This document shows positions 1 through 5,493 of a stretch of 9,671 bases of DNA, in pieces. Location: assembly GCA_023299945.1 (NCBI GenBank), contig JALZVZ010000057.1:1-9671 (forward strand), read 5' to 3'. The notes beneath the pieces are model-generated. The model had not been told where the DNA came from. It searched no databases and saw only the letters and a program-made list of their open reading frames with translations. Position 1 is the stretch's first letter. Every line of letters begins with the position of its first letter. This stretch comes from Altererythrobacter sp. (GTDB taxonomy: Bacteria > Pseudomonadota > Alphaproteobacteria > Sphingomonadales > Sphingomonadaceae). The translations under genes and the position numbers were made by a program.

Positions 1-221
1 ATATTGCAATTGAACGCAACCCGCGCCTCAGCGCCGAGGCCAGCTCGCTCCAAATTGCCAAAGTCCATATCGGCAACGCTGCCAAGCGAGCATTGCTCAG
101 CCAGTCTGCCGCTTAAGACCAAATCAAATGATTCTGTATCTTCGACCTGCTCGGCTTGTGCAGCCGTAGTTCCGAAGCCCGCCATGCAAAGCATAGCAGC
201 CAGAAAAAGTGTCCTGTTCAT
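1..221 (-). CDS. Secreted spore coat U-like domain protein, 3' end cut by window edge
   Basis: The ATG is at 221 and the frame stays open to base 3, giving 73 residues with no stop, so the gene continues past the left edge. Residues 1-23 form a signal peptide: a basic start (MNR), a hydrophobic stretch around LFLAAMLCMAGFG, and a likely AQA cleavage site before E24. The mature part has the pattern of the spore coat protein U (SCPU) family: a beta-like FDLVLSGRL, one cysteine in EQCSLG, a DMDFGNL strand, and a second cysteine in FNCN. In that family these cysteines sit in immunoglobulin-like subunits secreted to the periplasm or cell surface, often beside chaperone and usher genes. No such partner is visible because the gene is cut. 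The Shine-Dalgarno is weak (GGTGGGA some 10 bases upstream). Family assignment rests on motif resemblance only; the signal peptide is clear. Confidence 0.68.
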   Translation of the reverse strand, partial: MNRTLFLAAMLCMAGFGTTAAQAEQVEDTESFDLVLSGRLAEQCSLGSVADMDFGNLERAGLGAEARVAFNCN

Positions 222-268
222 CGCCCGATGTCCCACCAATCTTGCGCGTGCCGTTTAAGGCCAATTTT

Positions 269-284
269 GCCTCAAAAAAGAGGC
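269..284. repeat. Short perfect hairpin in the presumed 5' leader of the secreted-protein gene
   Basis: GCCTC at 269-273 and GAGGC at 280-284 flank six A residues (six U in the leftward transcript). The stem is five base pairs, with a possible extra G-T pair. It lies 48-63 bases upstream of the ATG at 221. No U-tract follows the stem on the leftward strand, so it is not a standard terminator. It could shape the leader RNA or be chance. Confidence 0.35.
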
Positions 285-345
285 GCGAATGTGCGCTCCG
301 AAGGATGGGCGATTTTACGAATCACCTTCTGTAATTATTAAGCAG

Positions 346-373
346 ATGTTAACTGCACGAATGTCGAAGTCAA
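346..373 (-). promoter_or_regulatory. Possible sigma-70 type promoter for the leftward secreted-protein gene
   Basis: On the minus strand TTGACT (373-368) is separated by 16 bases from TAACAT (351-346). This matches 5 of 6 and 4 of 6 positions of the TTGACA/TATAAT consensus, in an AT-rich stretch with no gene. Transcription from here would give a leader of roughly 115 bases before the ATG at 221, containing the 269-284 hairpin. The match is modest and there is no independent support. Confidence 0.3.
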
Positions 374-861
374 TTCACTTTCATTGGAAGCGATAGCTGA
401 CGTAAGAATGGCCTCGATTATTCCAAGAAAAACAATACCTTGAAATTCCCCTTCAATTCAAGATCCCGAAAACCATCCCAAATTGAAACAGATCGACGTG
501 TTCGTTTTAACACTGCCCATTAACCTAAGCTAAGCGTATGTTTTGGCTGATATTTTACAAATGGCATTTTGGCGAGTGGTTGGCATGTCCGCTTTCTACC
601 CCAATTTTGGACTCTCGTCAGCTTCTTCTCACCGCTCAAAAGCCGACAGTCCGCTGTTACCGCATAGCCATCATTCAGTTGATATATCTAGGGGGTGGCG
701 CGCCCTTTGCTGTGTTGATGTGTGTTTGCAACGCGGCTTGTCCTAAGCTGAATTTCCTACAGCGCGCATGATTGCTAAGGCGTCCTCGATTAAACTTTCG
801 CTCGTTCAAATCGTGGGTAAGTAAGCGCAATTCTGCGTTCAGAAAATCTGCGTCTTTATCC

Positions 862-891
862 TGTCAAAGGTGACAAATGAGGTGTTACCTC
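862..891 (+). repeat. Composite inverted-repeat site, copy A
   Basis: TGTCA (862-866) and TGACA (871-875) form an inverted repeat around AAGG. GAGGT (879-883) and ACCTC (887-891) form a second one around GTT. The 11-mer AAGGTGACAAA (867-877) recurs exactly on the opposite strand at 990-980. In both copies a GGT-N3-ACC element follows (881-889 here). The arrangement resembles a protein-binding operator more than a terminator, since no T-run follows. The binding protein is unknown. Confidence 0.4.
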
Positions 892-964
892 CCTTGTCCG
901 TCACCCTATCGAAAAGATATGCAAGTCACTCAATTTAATAAGGAAAGGGGTGTGTATCTGAAGT

Positions 965-990
965 TGACACGGTGTAACCTTTGTCACCTT
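965..990 (-). repeat. Composite inverted-repeat site, copy B, opposite orientation
   Basis: Read on the minus strand, AAGGTGACAAA (990-980) is followed at once by GGTTACACC (979-971) and TGTCA (969-965). TGACA and TGTCA pair as outer arms and GGT and ACC as inner arms. This gives an imperfect stem of about eight pairs with a TAC loop. It begins within 10 bases of the stop at 997-999 of the short leftward frame, so it could also act as a 3' transcript structure for the pdhC-lpdA cluster. It lacks a U-tract, so an intrinsic terminator is not well supported. Confidence 0.4.
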
Positions 991-996
991 GCAGGA

Positions 997-1110
997 TTAT
1001 CCCAATTGGGGCGGATCGGCGGGCATCATTTTTCCGATGATGATGCAATCTTCTTCCCATTCCACTGTGCCCAAATTGACGTCAGCATCGCGTACGATGA
1101 TGTTTTCCAT
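997..1110 (-). pseudogene. Short frame overlapping the Cys-rich gene, likely its frameshifted 3' end
   Basis: An ATG at 1110 shares its A with the TGA stop of the Cys-rich gene (TGATG) and opens a 37-residue frame ending at TAA (997-999). It begins MENIIVRDADVN and ends MMPADPPQLG. One extra T in the TTTT run at 1114-1117 would join the upstream gene to this frame through NLFVMEN, giving 124 residues. I read it as the displaced C-terminal part of the Cys-rich protein, through a real frameshift or a sequencing error. The alternatives are a separate overlapping microgene or chance. I do not recognise the peptide itself. Confidence 0.35.
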
Positions 1111-1370
1111 CACAAAAGGTTGGCCGAGGCTCCAAGCACAGCCACCATTCGCCGCGATGAGGTTGCAGAAGGGGCAAGCGTGACTTCACCGCCGTTCTTA
1201 ACCCTTGCGCGGACACACACCTCATCCTCGGTTTCGAGGAGCGTTTCAGCCTCATCGAGTGTCAATGACGCTAGATCATGAATTACTTTGTCACAGGAGG
1301 CGCAATGCCGATTGCAGCCAGTCGGTGCTGTTTTATCCCAAGGCCCTGTGCAGGGCTGAGGGAAAGTCAC
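1110..1370 (-). CDS. Small Cys-rich protein with CxxxCxxC motif, possibly truncated
   Basis: This 86-residue protein has an N-terminal Cys module: C7-x3-W11, then C19-x3-C23-x2-C26, then DKVIHDLASLT and a single C52 in EVCVRAR. The order PCxxxW...GCxRHCxxCxKxxHDL is one I associate with uncharacterised proteins of Sphingomonadales and, in related form, Bacteroidetes. The cysteine spacing suggests metal binding, but the function is unknown. The frame starts at GTG 1370. GAAGG runs into that start, so it is poorly placed as a Shine-Dalgarno, and a CTG two codons upstream (1376) reading LKVTFPQPC is possible. The gene lies 53 bases after the lpdA stop on the same strand, so it may end the pdhC-lpdA transcript. 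The C-terminus, RRMVAVLGASANLL, looks like the start of a membrane segment that stops abruptly, which fits the frameshift described for 997-1110. Confidence 0.72.
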   Translation of the reverse strand: MTFPQPCTGPWDKTAPTGCNRHCASCDKVIHDLASLTLDEAETLLETEDEVCVRARVKNGGEVTLAPSATSSRRMVAVLGASANLL

Positions 1371-1423
1371 CTTCAGGTCGGTCGTTGGGTAATAGCCTTG
1401 ATCTGCGTTTCAAGTTTTAGTGT

Positions 1424-2836
1424 TCAGATATGGATCGCCTTGCCGTAAGCGCTCAGCACGCTTTCATGCATCATTTCAGACAGGGTGGGATGCGGGAAGA
1501 CGGTTTGCGCCAGCTCTTCTTCGGTCGTCTCCAGCGTCTTGCCAACTGTATAACCTTGGATCAGTTCGGTGACTTCTGCACCGATCATATGCGCGCCAAG
1601 CAGCTCGCCCGTGCTCGCATCGAATACCGTTTTGATGAAGCCCTCTGCCTCGCCCAAAGCAATCGCTTTGCCATTGCCGATGAAGGGGAAATTGCCGACG
1701 CGGACCTTGTTCCCAGCCTCTTTCGCCGCGGCCTCTGTCATGCCGACACTGGCGATTTGCGGATGGCAATAGGTGCAGCCCGGGATGTTGTTACGGTCGA
1801 GAGCATGCGGATGCACCTCTTTGTTGCCGAGTTCCTGCGCAATCGCCTCAGCGCAAGAGACGCCCTCGTGGCTGGCTTTGTGGGCGAGCCATGGTCCAGG
1901 CGTGCAATCGCCGATTGCCCACAGGCCTTTGGATTTGGTGCGGCCATAGGGATCAATTTGGATAAAGCCGCGGTCCATCTCGGCCAGTTTTTCTAGGCCG
2001 ATGTTTTCGGTGTTGGGCTGGATCCCGATTGCAGTGATGACATGGCTAAATTCGCTTGTGACCGCTTTGCCGTCCTTGCCTTTGATCGTTGCGGTCACGC
2101 CCTTGGCATGCGGTTTGATTGCCTCGACACCGGCGCCTGTTTGTACCGTTATGCCTTGCTTGGTGAGCGATTTTTGCAAGAAGGCGGAAACCTCCTCATC
2201 CTCAACTGGAACAATCCGGTCGAGCATTTCAACAACGGTCACATCGGAGCCCATGTCATTGTAAAAGCTTGCGAATTCTATCCCAATCGCGCCGGATCCT
2301 ATGACCAACAGCTTGGACGGCATTTCGGCAGGCGTCATCGCATGGCGGTAGGTCCAGATGCGCTTTCCATCCGCCGGTGCAAACGGCAGATCGCGCGCAC
2401 GCGCTCCAGTGGCGACAATAACGTGTTTGGCGGTGAGGTTCTCGCTACCTTTCTCACCCTTCACCGTCAGAGAGGTTGGGCCTGTCAAAGTCCCCTCGCC
2501 CATATGAACGGTGATTTTGTTCTTCTTCATCAGATGGCCAATGCCCTGATTGAGCTGTTTGGCAACGCCCCGGCTGCGTTTTACAACCGCATCCAAATCA
2601 GCCTCAATCCCCGTGGCTTTCAAGCCGTAGTCGCCGGCATTTTGCATATAGTGAAATATCTCAGCCGAGCGCAGCAAAGCTTTTGTTGGGATACAGCCCC
2701 AATTGAGGCAAATGCCGCCCAAATTCTCGCGTTCAACGATTGCGGTTTTGAGGCCCAGCTGCGCGCAGCGGATCGCCGCAACATAGCCGCCGGGGCCAGA
2801 ACCAAGAACGATGACGTCGTAAGAAGCGTTAGCCAT
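1424..2836 (-). CDS. lpdA: Dihydrolipoyl dehydrogenase (E3)
   Basis: This flavoprotein reoxidises dihydrolipoamide on E2 and passes the electrons to NAD+. It is the E3 of pyruvate dehydrogenase and may serve other 2-oxo acid complexes. The 470 residues are the usual length. The FAD-binding glycines are GSGPGG (12-17). The redox disulfide is C43/C48 in GGICLNWGCIPTK. A second Rossmann motif, VIGSGAIGIEFASFY, binds NAD. The C-terminal catalytic pair H449 and E454 sits in HPTLSE, in the dimerisation domain. All key residues are present. The ATG at 2836 has AGGA 12 bases upstream (2849-2852). The gene follows the SH3 lipoprotein gene by 74 bases on the same strand, a gap with two inverted repeats, so its expression may be partly uncoupled from pdhC. 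Its pairing with pdhC supports assignment to the pyruvate complex. Confidence 0.97.
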   Translation of the reverse strand: MANASYDVIVLGSGPGGYVAAIRCAQLGLKTAIVERENLGGICLNWGCIPTKALLRSAEIFHYMQNAGDYGLKATGIEADLDAVVKRSRGVAKQLNQGIGHLMKKNKITVHMGEGTLTGPTSLTVKGEKGSENLTAKHVIVATGARARDLPFAPADGKRIWTYRHAMTPAEMPSKLLVIGSGAIGIEFASFYNDMGSDVTVVEMLDRIVPVEDEEVSAFLQKSLTKQGITVQTGAGVEAIKPHAKGVTATIKGKDGKAVTSEFSHVITAIGIQPNTENIGLEKLAEMDRGFIQIDPYGRTKSKGLWAIGDCTPGPWLAHKASHEGVSCAEAIAQELGNKEVHPHALDRNNIPGCTYCHPQIASVGMTEAAAKEAGNKVRVGNFPFIGNGKAIALGEAEGFIKTVFDASTGELLGAHMIGAEVTELIQGYTVGKTLETTEEELAQTVFPHPTLSEMMHESVLSAYGKAIHI

Positions 2837-2853
2837 TGTGAAGAATTGTCCTA

Positions 2854-2868
2854 TTTAGAAAATCTAAA
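2854..2868. repeat. Palindrome just upstream of the lpdA ribosome binding site
   Basis: TTTAGA (2854-2859) and TCTAAA (2863-2868) form perfect arms around AAA, ending two bases from the lpdA Shine-Dalgarno AGGA (2849-2852). It could be an operator or a weak RNA hairpin masking the ribosome site. The short AT-only spacer leaves chance a real possibility. Confidence 0.35.
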
Positions 2869-2882
2869 AGCTGTTTGATGGG

Positions 2883-2907
2883 GCCAATTTTGATCTGAAA
2901 AATTGGC
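2883..2907 (-). terminator. Intercistronic hairpin between the SH3 lipoprotein gene and lpdA
   Basis: GCCAATTTT (2883-2891) and AAAATTGGC (2899-2907) form a perfect 9-pair stem with a 7-base loop. It starts four bases after the lipoprotein stop. On the leftward transcript the stem has a run of U near its apex but none after it, so it is not a canonical terminator. A processing site, a barrier to 3' exonucleases or a partial attenuator between pdhC and lpdA would all fit. The stem is clearly seen; the role is inference. Confidence 0.5.
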
Positions 2908-2910
2908 AGT

Positions 2911-3468
2911 TTAGCCCGCCATCAACGTCACATAATCTTTGCTGATCCAGCCAGAATCGCAAACGCCAGTGTATGTTGTTTCTTCTGGAATGGGCGAACC
3001 TGTGCCGCAGTCTTTCTCGCCTGTTTTGTCGTAGACGATGCCGACCCAATCGCCGTCATATTCGCACATGATGACGCTTGCGCCATTCGACAATCTATCG
3101 ATTTCGGCGGCACTTGTTGAAGGGACCGCGCGAACGGAAAGGAAATTGTCTCCGCCGGCTTTGAGCCCGCTGACTTCGCCGATGGATCCGCAAGCATCGA
3201 GGCCCTCGGCTTCAATGCCGTAGCGCACTGGCCGCGCGACGAGCTCGCCATCAACTTTTGCAGGTTCTTCAGCGGCTTCTTCGGCAGTGCCGTTTGATGT
3301 GGCTTCTGCTTTAGCAGCCGCTTCTTCGGTTTCTTCAGCCACTGCTGAAGTCACTTTTTCAGTCGGAGGAGTTGAGGTGCTTTCTTCTGCCGTTTCGTTA
3401 CCGGCTGTCTCGCCGCATGCGGCAATCGCAAGGCAGCTGCTCAGCAAAATCAAATGAGAATATTTCAT
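2911..3468 (-). CDS. SH3-domain lipoprotein within the pdh cluster
   Basis: This 185-residue protein has a lipoprotein signal with lipobox IAAC, the lipidated cysteine being C18. Residues 19-75 are a low-complexity linker rich in Glu, Ala and Thr. A bacterial SH3-like domain spans roughly 105-182, with FLSVRAVPS at the start, a central GDWVGIVYD strand and GWISKDYV at the end. Cysteines 93, 135, 154 and 170 could form two disulfides, in keeping with an envelope location. In other families such domains bind peptidoglycan or protein peptides; the ligand here is unknown. The gene begins 14 bases after the pdhC stop, and its Shine-Dalgarno AAGGGA (3478-3483) overlaps the last base of that stop, so the two are almost certainly co-transcribed. 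An envelope lipoprotein between E2 and E3 genes is unexpected, and I see no mechanistic link to the complex. Confidence 0.87.
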   Translation of the reverse strand: MKYSHLILLSSCLAIAACGETAGNETAEESTSTPPTEKVTSAVAEETEEAAAKAEATSNGTAEEAAEEPAKVDGELVARPVRYGIEAEGLDACGSIGEVSGLKAGGDNFLSVRAVPSTSAAEIDRLSNGASVIMCEYDGDWVGIVYDKTGEKDCGTGSPIPEETTYTGVCDSGWISKDYVTLMAG

Positions 3469-3482
3469 TGTCTTTGGTCCCT

Positions 3483-4895
3483 TTATACCACCAACCCAAT
3501 CGGATTCTCGATCAGCTTGCGCAAAGCATCCAGCAATTGCGCCCCATCCGCGCCATCGATTGCGCGGTGGTCGAAACTGCCGGTGACGCTCATCACGGTG
3601 GCGACTTTAAGCTCGCCGTCCACGACATGCGGACGCTGCTCGCCGGCGCCAACGGCCAAGATCATGGCTTGCGGCGGGTTGATCACAGCGTCGAATTGCT
3701 TGGTGCCGAACATGCCGAGATTAGACAGCGAGGCTGTGCCGCCTTGATATTCATGCGGCTTCAATTTGCCCTCGCGCGCTTTGCCCGCCAGCTCTTTCAT
3801 TTCCGAAGAAATGGCTGCCAAGCTCTTCGTGCCGGCACTGGTAACAATCGGGGTGATGAGACCCGAAGGCGCAGCGACCGCGACCGAAATATCGACGCGG
3901 GTAAACTGGTGCAGCATATCGCCTTGGAAGCTGACATTGCAGGCGGGTACTTTTGTTAGAGCGCGGGCCAAGGCTTTGATCAGTAGATCATTAACCGACA
4001 GCTTAACGCCATCGGCTTCCAGTTCAGCATTCATTTGTTTGCGCAAATTGAGCAGTGCATCGAGCTGGATATCCACCGTGAGATAAATATGCGGAACGGT
4101 TTGCTTTGCCTCGGTCAGGCGGCGCGCAACGACCTTCTTCACATTGTTGAGCTTCACCGCTTCATATGGCGCTCCGCCATCCTCGGGTGCGATCGTCGGC
4201 GTAGGTGATGCGCTCGCAATTGCCGCAGCTGCGGCGCCCGGTTGAGCGTTTTCAACATCGTCTTTGATGATCCGCCCGCCCGGCCCGCTGCCGGTGATTG
4301 TCGACAGGTCGAGGCCCTTTTGCTCCGCAATACGCTTGGCCAGAGGCGATGCTTTTACGCGCGCTCCATTTGTGGGGGCAGGCGCAGGCGTTTGCGCAGG
4401 GGCCGGTGCAGCAGCAGGCGCGGGATTTCCGCCGCCAGACGCAATCGCTTCCTCAACATCGCCCTTTGTAATCTTACCCTTTGGCCCAGAACCAGACAGA
4501 GCGTTCAGATCAATCCCGTTTACCTCCGCCAGCTTGCGTGCGGTCGGCGATGCGGCAGGGCCGTCTTTAACGGCAGGTGCCGGTGCAGGTGCAGTTGCCG
4601 GTGCAGGCGCCTCAGCCGTTTCAGCCGGAATGCTCACCGCATCTGCATCCTCGCCTTCTTCCATCAGCAACGCAATATCTGCGCCGACAGCCACATTTTC
4701 TGTGCCTTCTTCAACAAAGATTGCGCCAATTACGCCCTCATCCACCGCTTCAAATTCCATCGTCGCTTTATCGGTTTCAATCTCGGCCATGATATCGCCG
4801 GAGCTTACCGTATCGCCCACTTTGACCAGCCATTTGGAGAGCGTTCCCTCTTCCATGGTGGGAGACAGAGCGGGCATCTTGATCGCGATTGGCAT
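3483..4895 (-). CDS. pdhC: Pyruvate dehydrogenase E2, dihydrolipoamide acetyltransferase
   Basis: E2 moves the acetyl group from E1 to coenzyme A and forms the core of the complex. The lipoyl domain occupies about residues 1-82, with the lipoylated lysine K43 in [10 protein letters not shown]. Then come two peripheral subunit-binding domains rather than the usual one: about 114-151 ([10 protein letters not shown]... [11 protein letters not shown]) and about 182-217 ([10 protein letters not shown]...[11 protein letters not shown]). Flexible Ala-Pro linkers separate them. The acyltransferase domain fills about 243-470, with the catalytic DHRAIDG giving H443 and D447. The ATG at 4895 is preceded by AAGGAA (4907-4912). 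The opening [17 protein letters not shown] fits acetyltransferases of pyruvate complexes. No E1 gene lies upstream: the neighbour is divergent, so this gene appears to lead its own transcript. All catalytic residues are intact. Confidence 0.96.
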   Translation of the reverse strand: MPIAIKMPALSPTMEEGTLSKWLVKVGDTVSSGDIMAEIETDKATMEFEAVDEGVIGAIFVEEGTENVAVGADIALLMEEGEDADAVSIPAETAEAPAPATAPAPAPAVKDGPAASPTARKLAEVNGIDLNALSGSGPKGKITKGDVEEAIASGGGNPAPAAAPAPAQTPAPAPTNGARVKASPLAKRIAEQKGLDLSTITGSGPGGRIIKDDVENAQPGAAAAAIASASPTPTIAPEDGGAPYEAVKLNNVKKVVARRLTEAKQTVPHIYLTVDIQLDALLNLRKQMNAELEADGVKLSVNDLLIKALARALTKVPACNVSFQGDMLHQFTRVDISVAVAAPSGLITPIVTSAGTKSLAAISSEMKELAGKAREGKLKPHEYQGGTASLSNLGMFGTKQFDAVINPPQAMILAVGAGEQRPHVVDGELKVATVMSVTGSFDHRAIDGADGAQLLDALRKLIENPIGLVV

Positions 4896-5028
4896 TTTCG
4901 AACAAATTCCTTGGGTATTGACGTTACGGTTTCTTGGGCTCTGCTCTGACGAATTTACACCGATTGAGCAAGCATCTTGCGAAGAATACGTTTTCAGCCG
5001 ATATCTTGCATTAAAGGGGTTCGGGTCA
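4896..5028. promoter_or_regulatory. Divergent promoter region between pdhC and the stress protein gene
   Basis: These 133 bases separate two outward-facing start codons, so both promoters should lie here. For the rightward gene a weak sigma-70 type match is TTGCGA (4977-4982), an 18-base spacer and ATATCT (5001-5006). I see no convincing promoter for pdhC. The rightward Shine-Dalgarno is AAAGGGG (5013-5019), nine bases before the ATG. No clear operator palindrome stands out. Confidence 0.45.
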
Positions 5029-5475
5029 ATGCGTGTTTTTCTAGTGGTGATGGATGATACTGACGAAGCGCGTGCCGCATTGCGATATGCTGCGCGGCGC
5101 GCCGCAGCAGTTGAGGGCGCGGTGCATATTCTTGCCCTGACCCCGCAACAAAACGTCAGCGCATTTGGCGGTGTTCAGGCTACGATTGAGCAAGAAGCGC
5201 GCGACCGCGTCGAAATGCTCGCTCAAGGCGCGGCCGGCAATCTGTTCAGCGAAAGCGGAATTATGCCAGCGATCAGTGTAAAGGTCGGCAATGGTCACAA
5301 GATGGTGGCCGAATTTTTGGCCGAGCATGATGAAGTCGCCGCGCTGGTTTTGGGCGCGGCTGCATCGGGAAATCCCGGGCCGTTGGTGACGCATTTTTCC
5401 GCTCAAGTCGGCGACCTGCCCTGCCCGCTTTACATCATTCCAGGCAGTTATGATGAGGCCTCTCAAGCGAGCTAA
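5029..5475 (+). CDS. Universal stress protein (UspA family)
   Basis: This 148-residue cytoplasmic protein is the size of a single UspA domain. The N-terminus [26 protein letters not shown] matches the first beta strand, the conserved aspartate and the first helix of the family. The C-terminal half has [21 protein letters not shown] and ends its last strand with CPLYIIPG. In the family, ATP-binding members carry G-x2-G-x9-G-(S/T) near the C-terminus. Here the glycines are shifted and the final G-(S/T) is not obvious, so nucleotide binding is uncertain. The frame is open well upstream, across the pdhC N-terminus. I place the start at ATG 5029 because the recognisable domain begins there and AAAGGGG stands nine bases before it. 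The gene is divergent from pdhC and convergent with rnr. The role in stress survival is inferred from the family. Confidence 0.87.
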   Translation: MRVFLVVMDDTDEARAALRYAARRAAAVEGAVHILALTPQQNVSAFGGVQATIEQEARDRVEMLAQGAAGNLFSESGIMPAISVKVGNGHKMVAEFLAEHDEVAALVLGAAASGNPGPLVTHFSAQVGDLPCPLYIIPGSYDEASQAS

Positions 5476-5493
5476 TCGGCTTTAGCTTTTTTT
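5470..5493 (+). terminator. Intrinsic terminator over the stress protein / rnr junction
   Basis: AGCTAA (5470-5475) and TTAGCT (5482-5487) form a 6-pair stem with loop TCGGCT, followed by six T (5488-5493). The hairpin contains the stop codons of both convergent genes. The T-run is the complement of the Lys-Lys codons near the end of rnr. The stem is short and AT-rich, so efficiency may be modest. It is oriented for the rightward stress protein transcript. Confidence 0.6.

Larger units (their letters stand above)
222..996. other. Gene-poor intergenic region of about 775 bases
   Basis: No reading frame here has both a plausible start and a protein-like composition, on either strand. The stretch from about 330 to 560 is visibly richer in A and T than the surrounding genes. 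Small inverted repeats are scattered: CTTGAA 439-444 with TTCAAG 457-462, GTGTT 498-502 with AACAC 509-513, TTCTG 831-835 with CAGAA 840-844, and the stronger set between 862 and 990 listed separately. The region separates the 3' end of the leftward pdhC-lpdA cluster from the start of the leftward secreted-protein gene. It should therefore hold at least a transcript end and a promoter. A small RNA is possible but I cannot point to one. Confidence 0.6.

Noticed and set aside
718..771. A rightward peptide MCVCNAACP resembling the start of bacterioferritin-associated ferredoxin
   Set aside because: Only the first few residues match; the rest lacks the two further cysteines and the expected length, and no shifted frame continues the match.
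800..822. GTTCAAATC, resembling a tRNA T-loop
   Set aside because: The flanking bases do not pair as a T-stem and no acceptor, D or anticodon arms are present.
964..992. TTGACA at 964-969 as a rightward promoter
   Set aside because: No acceptable -10 element lies 16-18 bases downstream and no rightward gene follows.
877..1281. Rightward 134-residue open frame
   Set aside because: It lies opposite the Cys-rich gene, whose motif is far more convincing, and its sequence has no protein-like features. It reads as an antisense shadow.
2042..2878. Rightward 278-residue open frame opposite lpdA
   Set aside because: The opposite strand encodes an intact E3 with all catalytic residues; long antisense frames are common in GC-rich coding DNA.
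4570..4615. GC-rich tandem-like repeats of GCAGGTGCCGGT type
   Set aside because: They encode the Ala-Pro linker of PdhC and are explained by that low-complexity protein sequence.
4264..5028. Upstream extension of the stress protein frame across pdhC
   Set aside because: The extra residues are an Ala-Pro-rich shadow of the E2 linkers, and a good Shine-Dalgarno and the domain start are at 5029.
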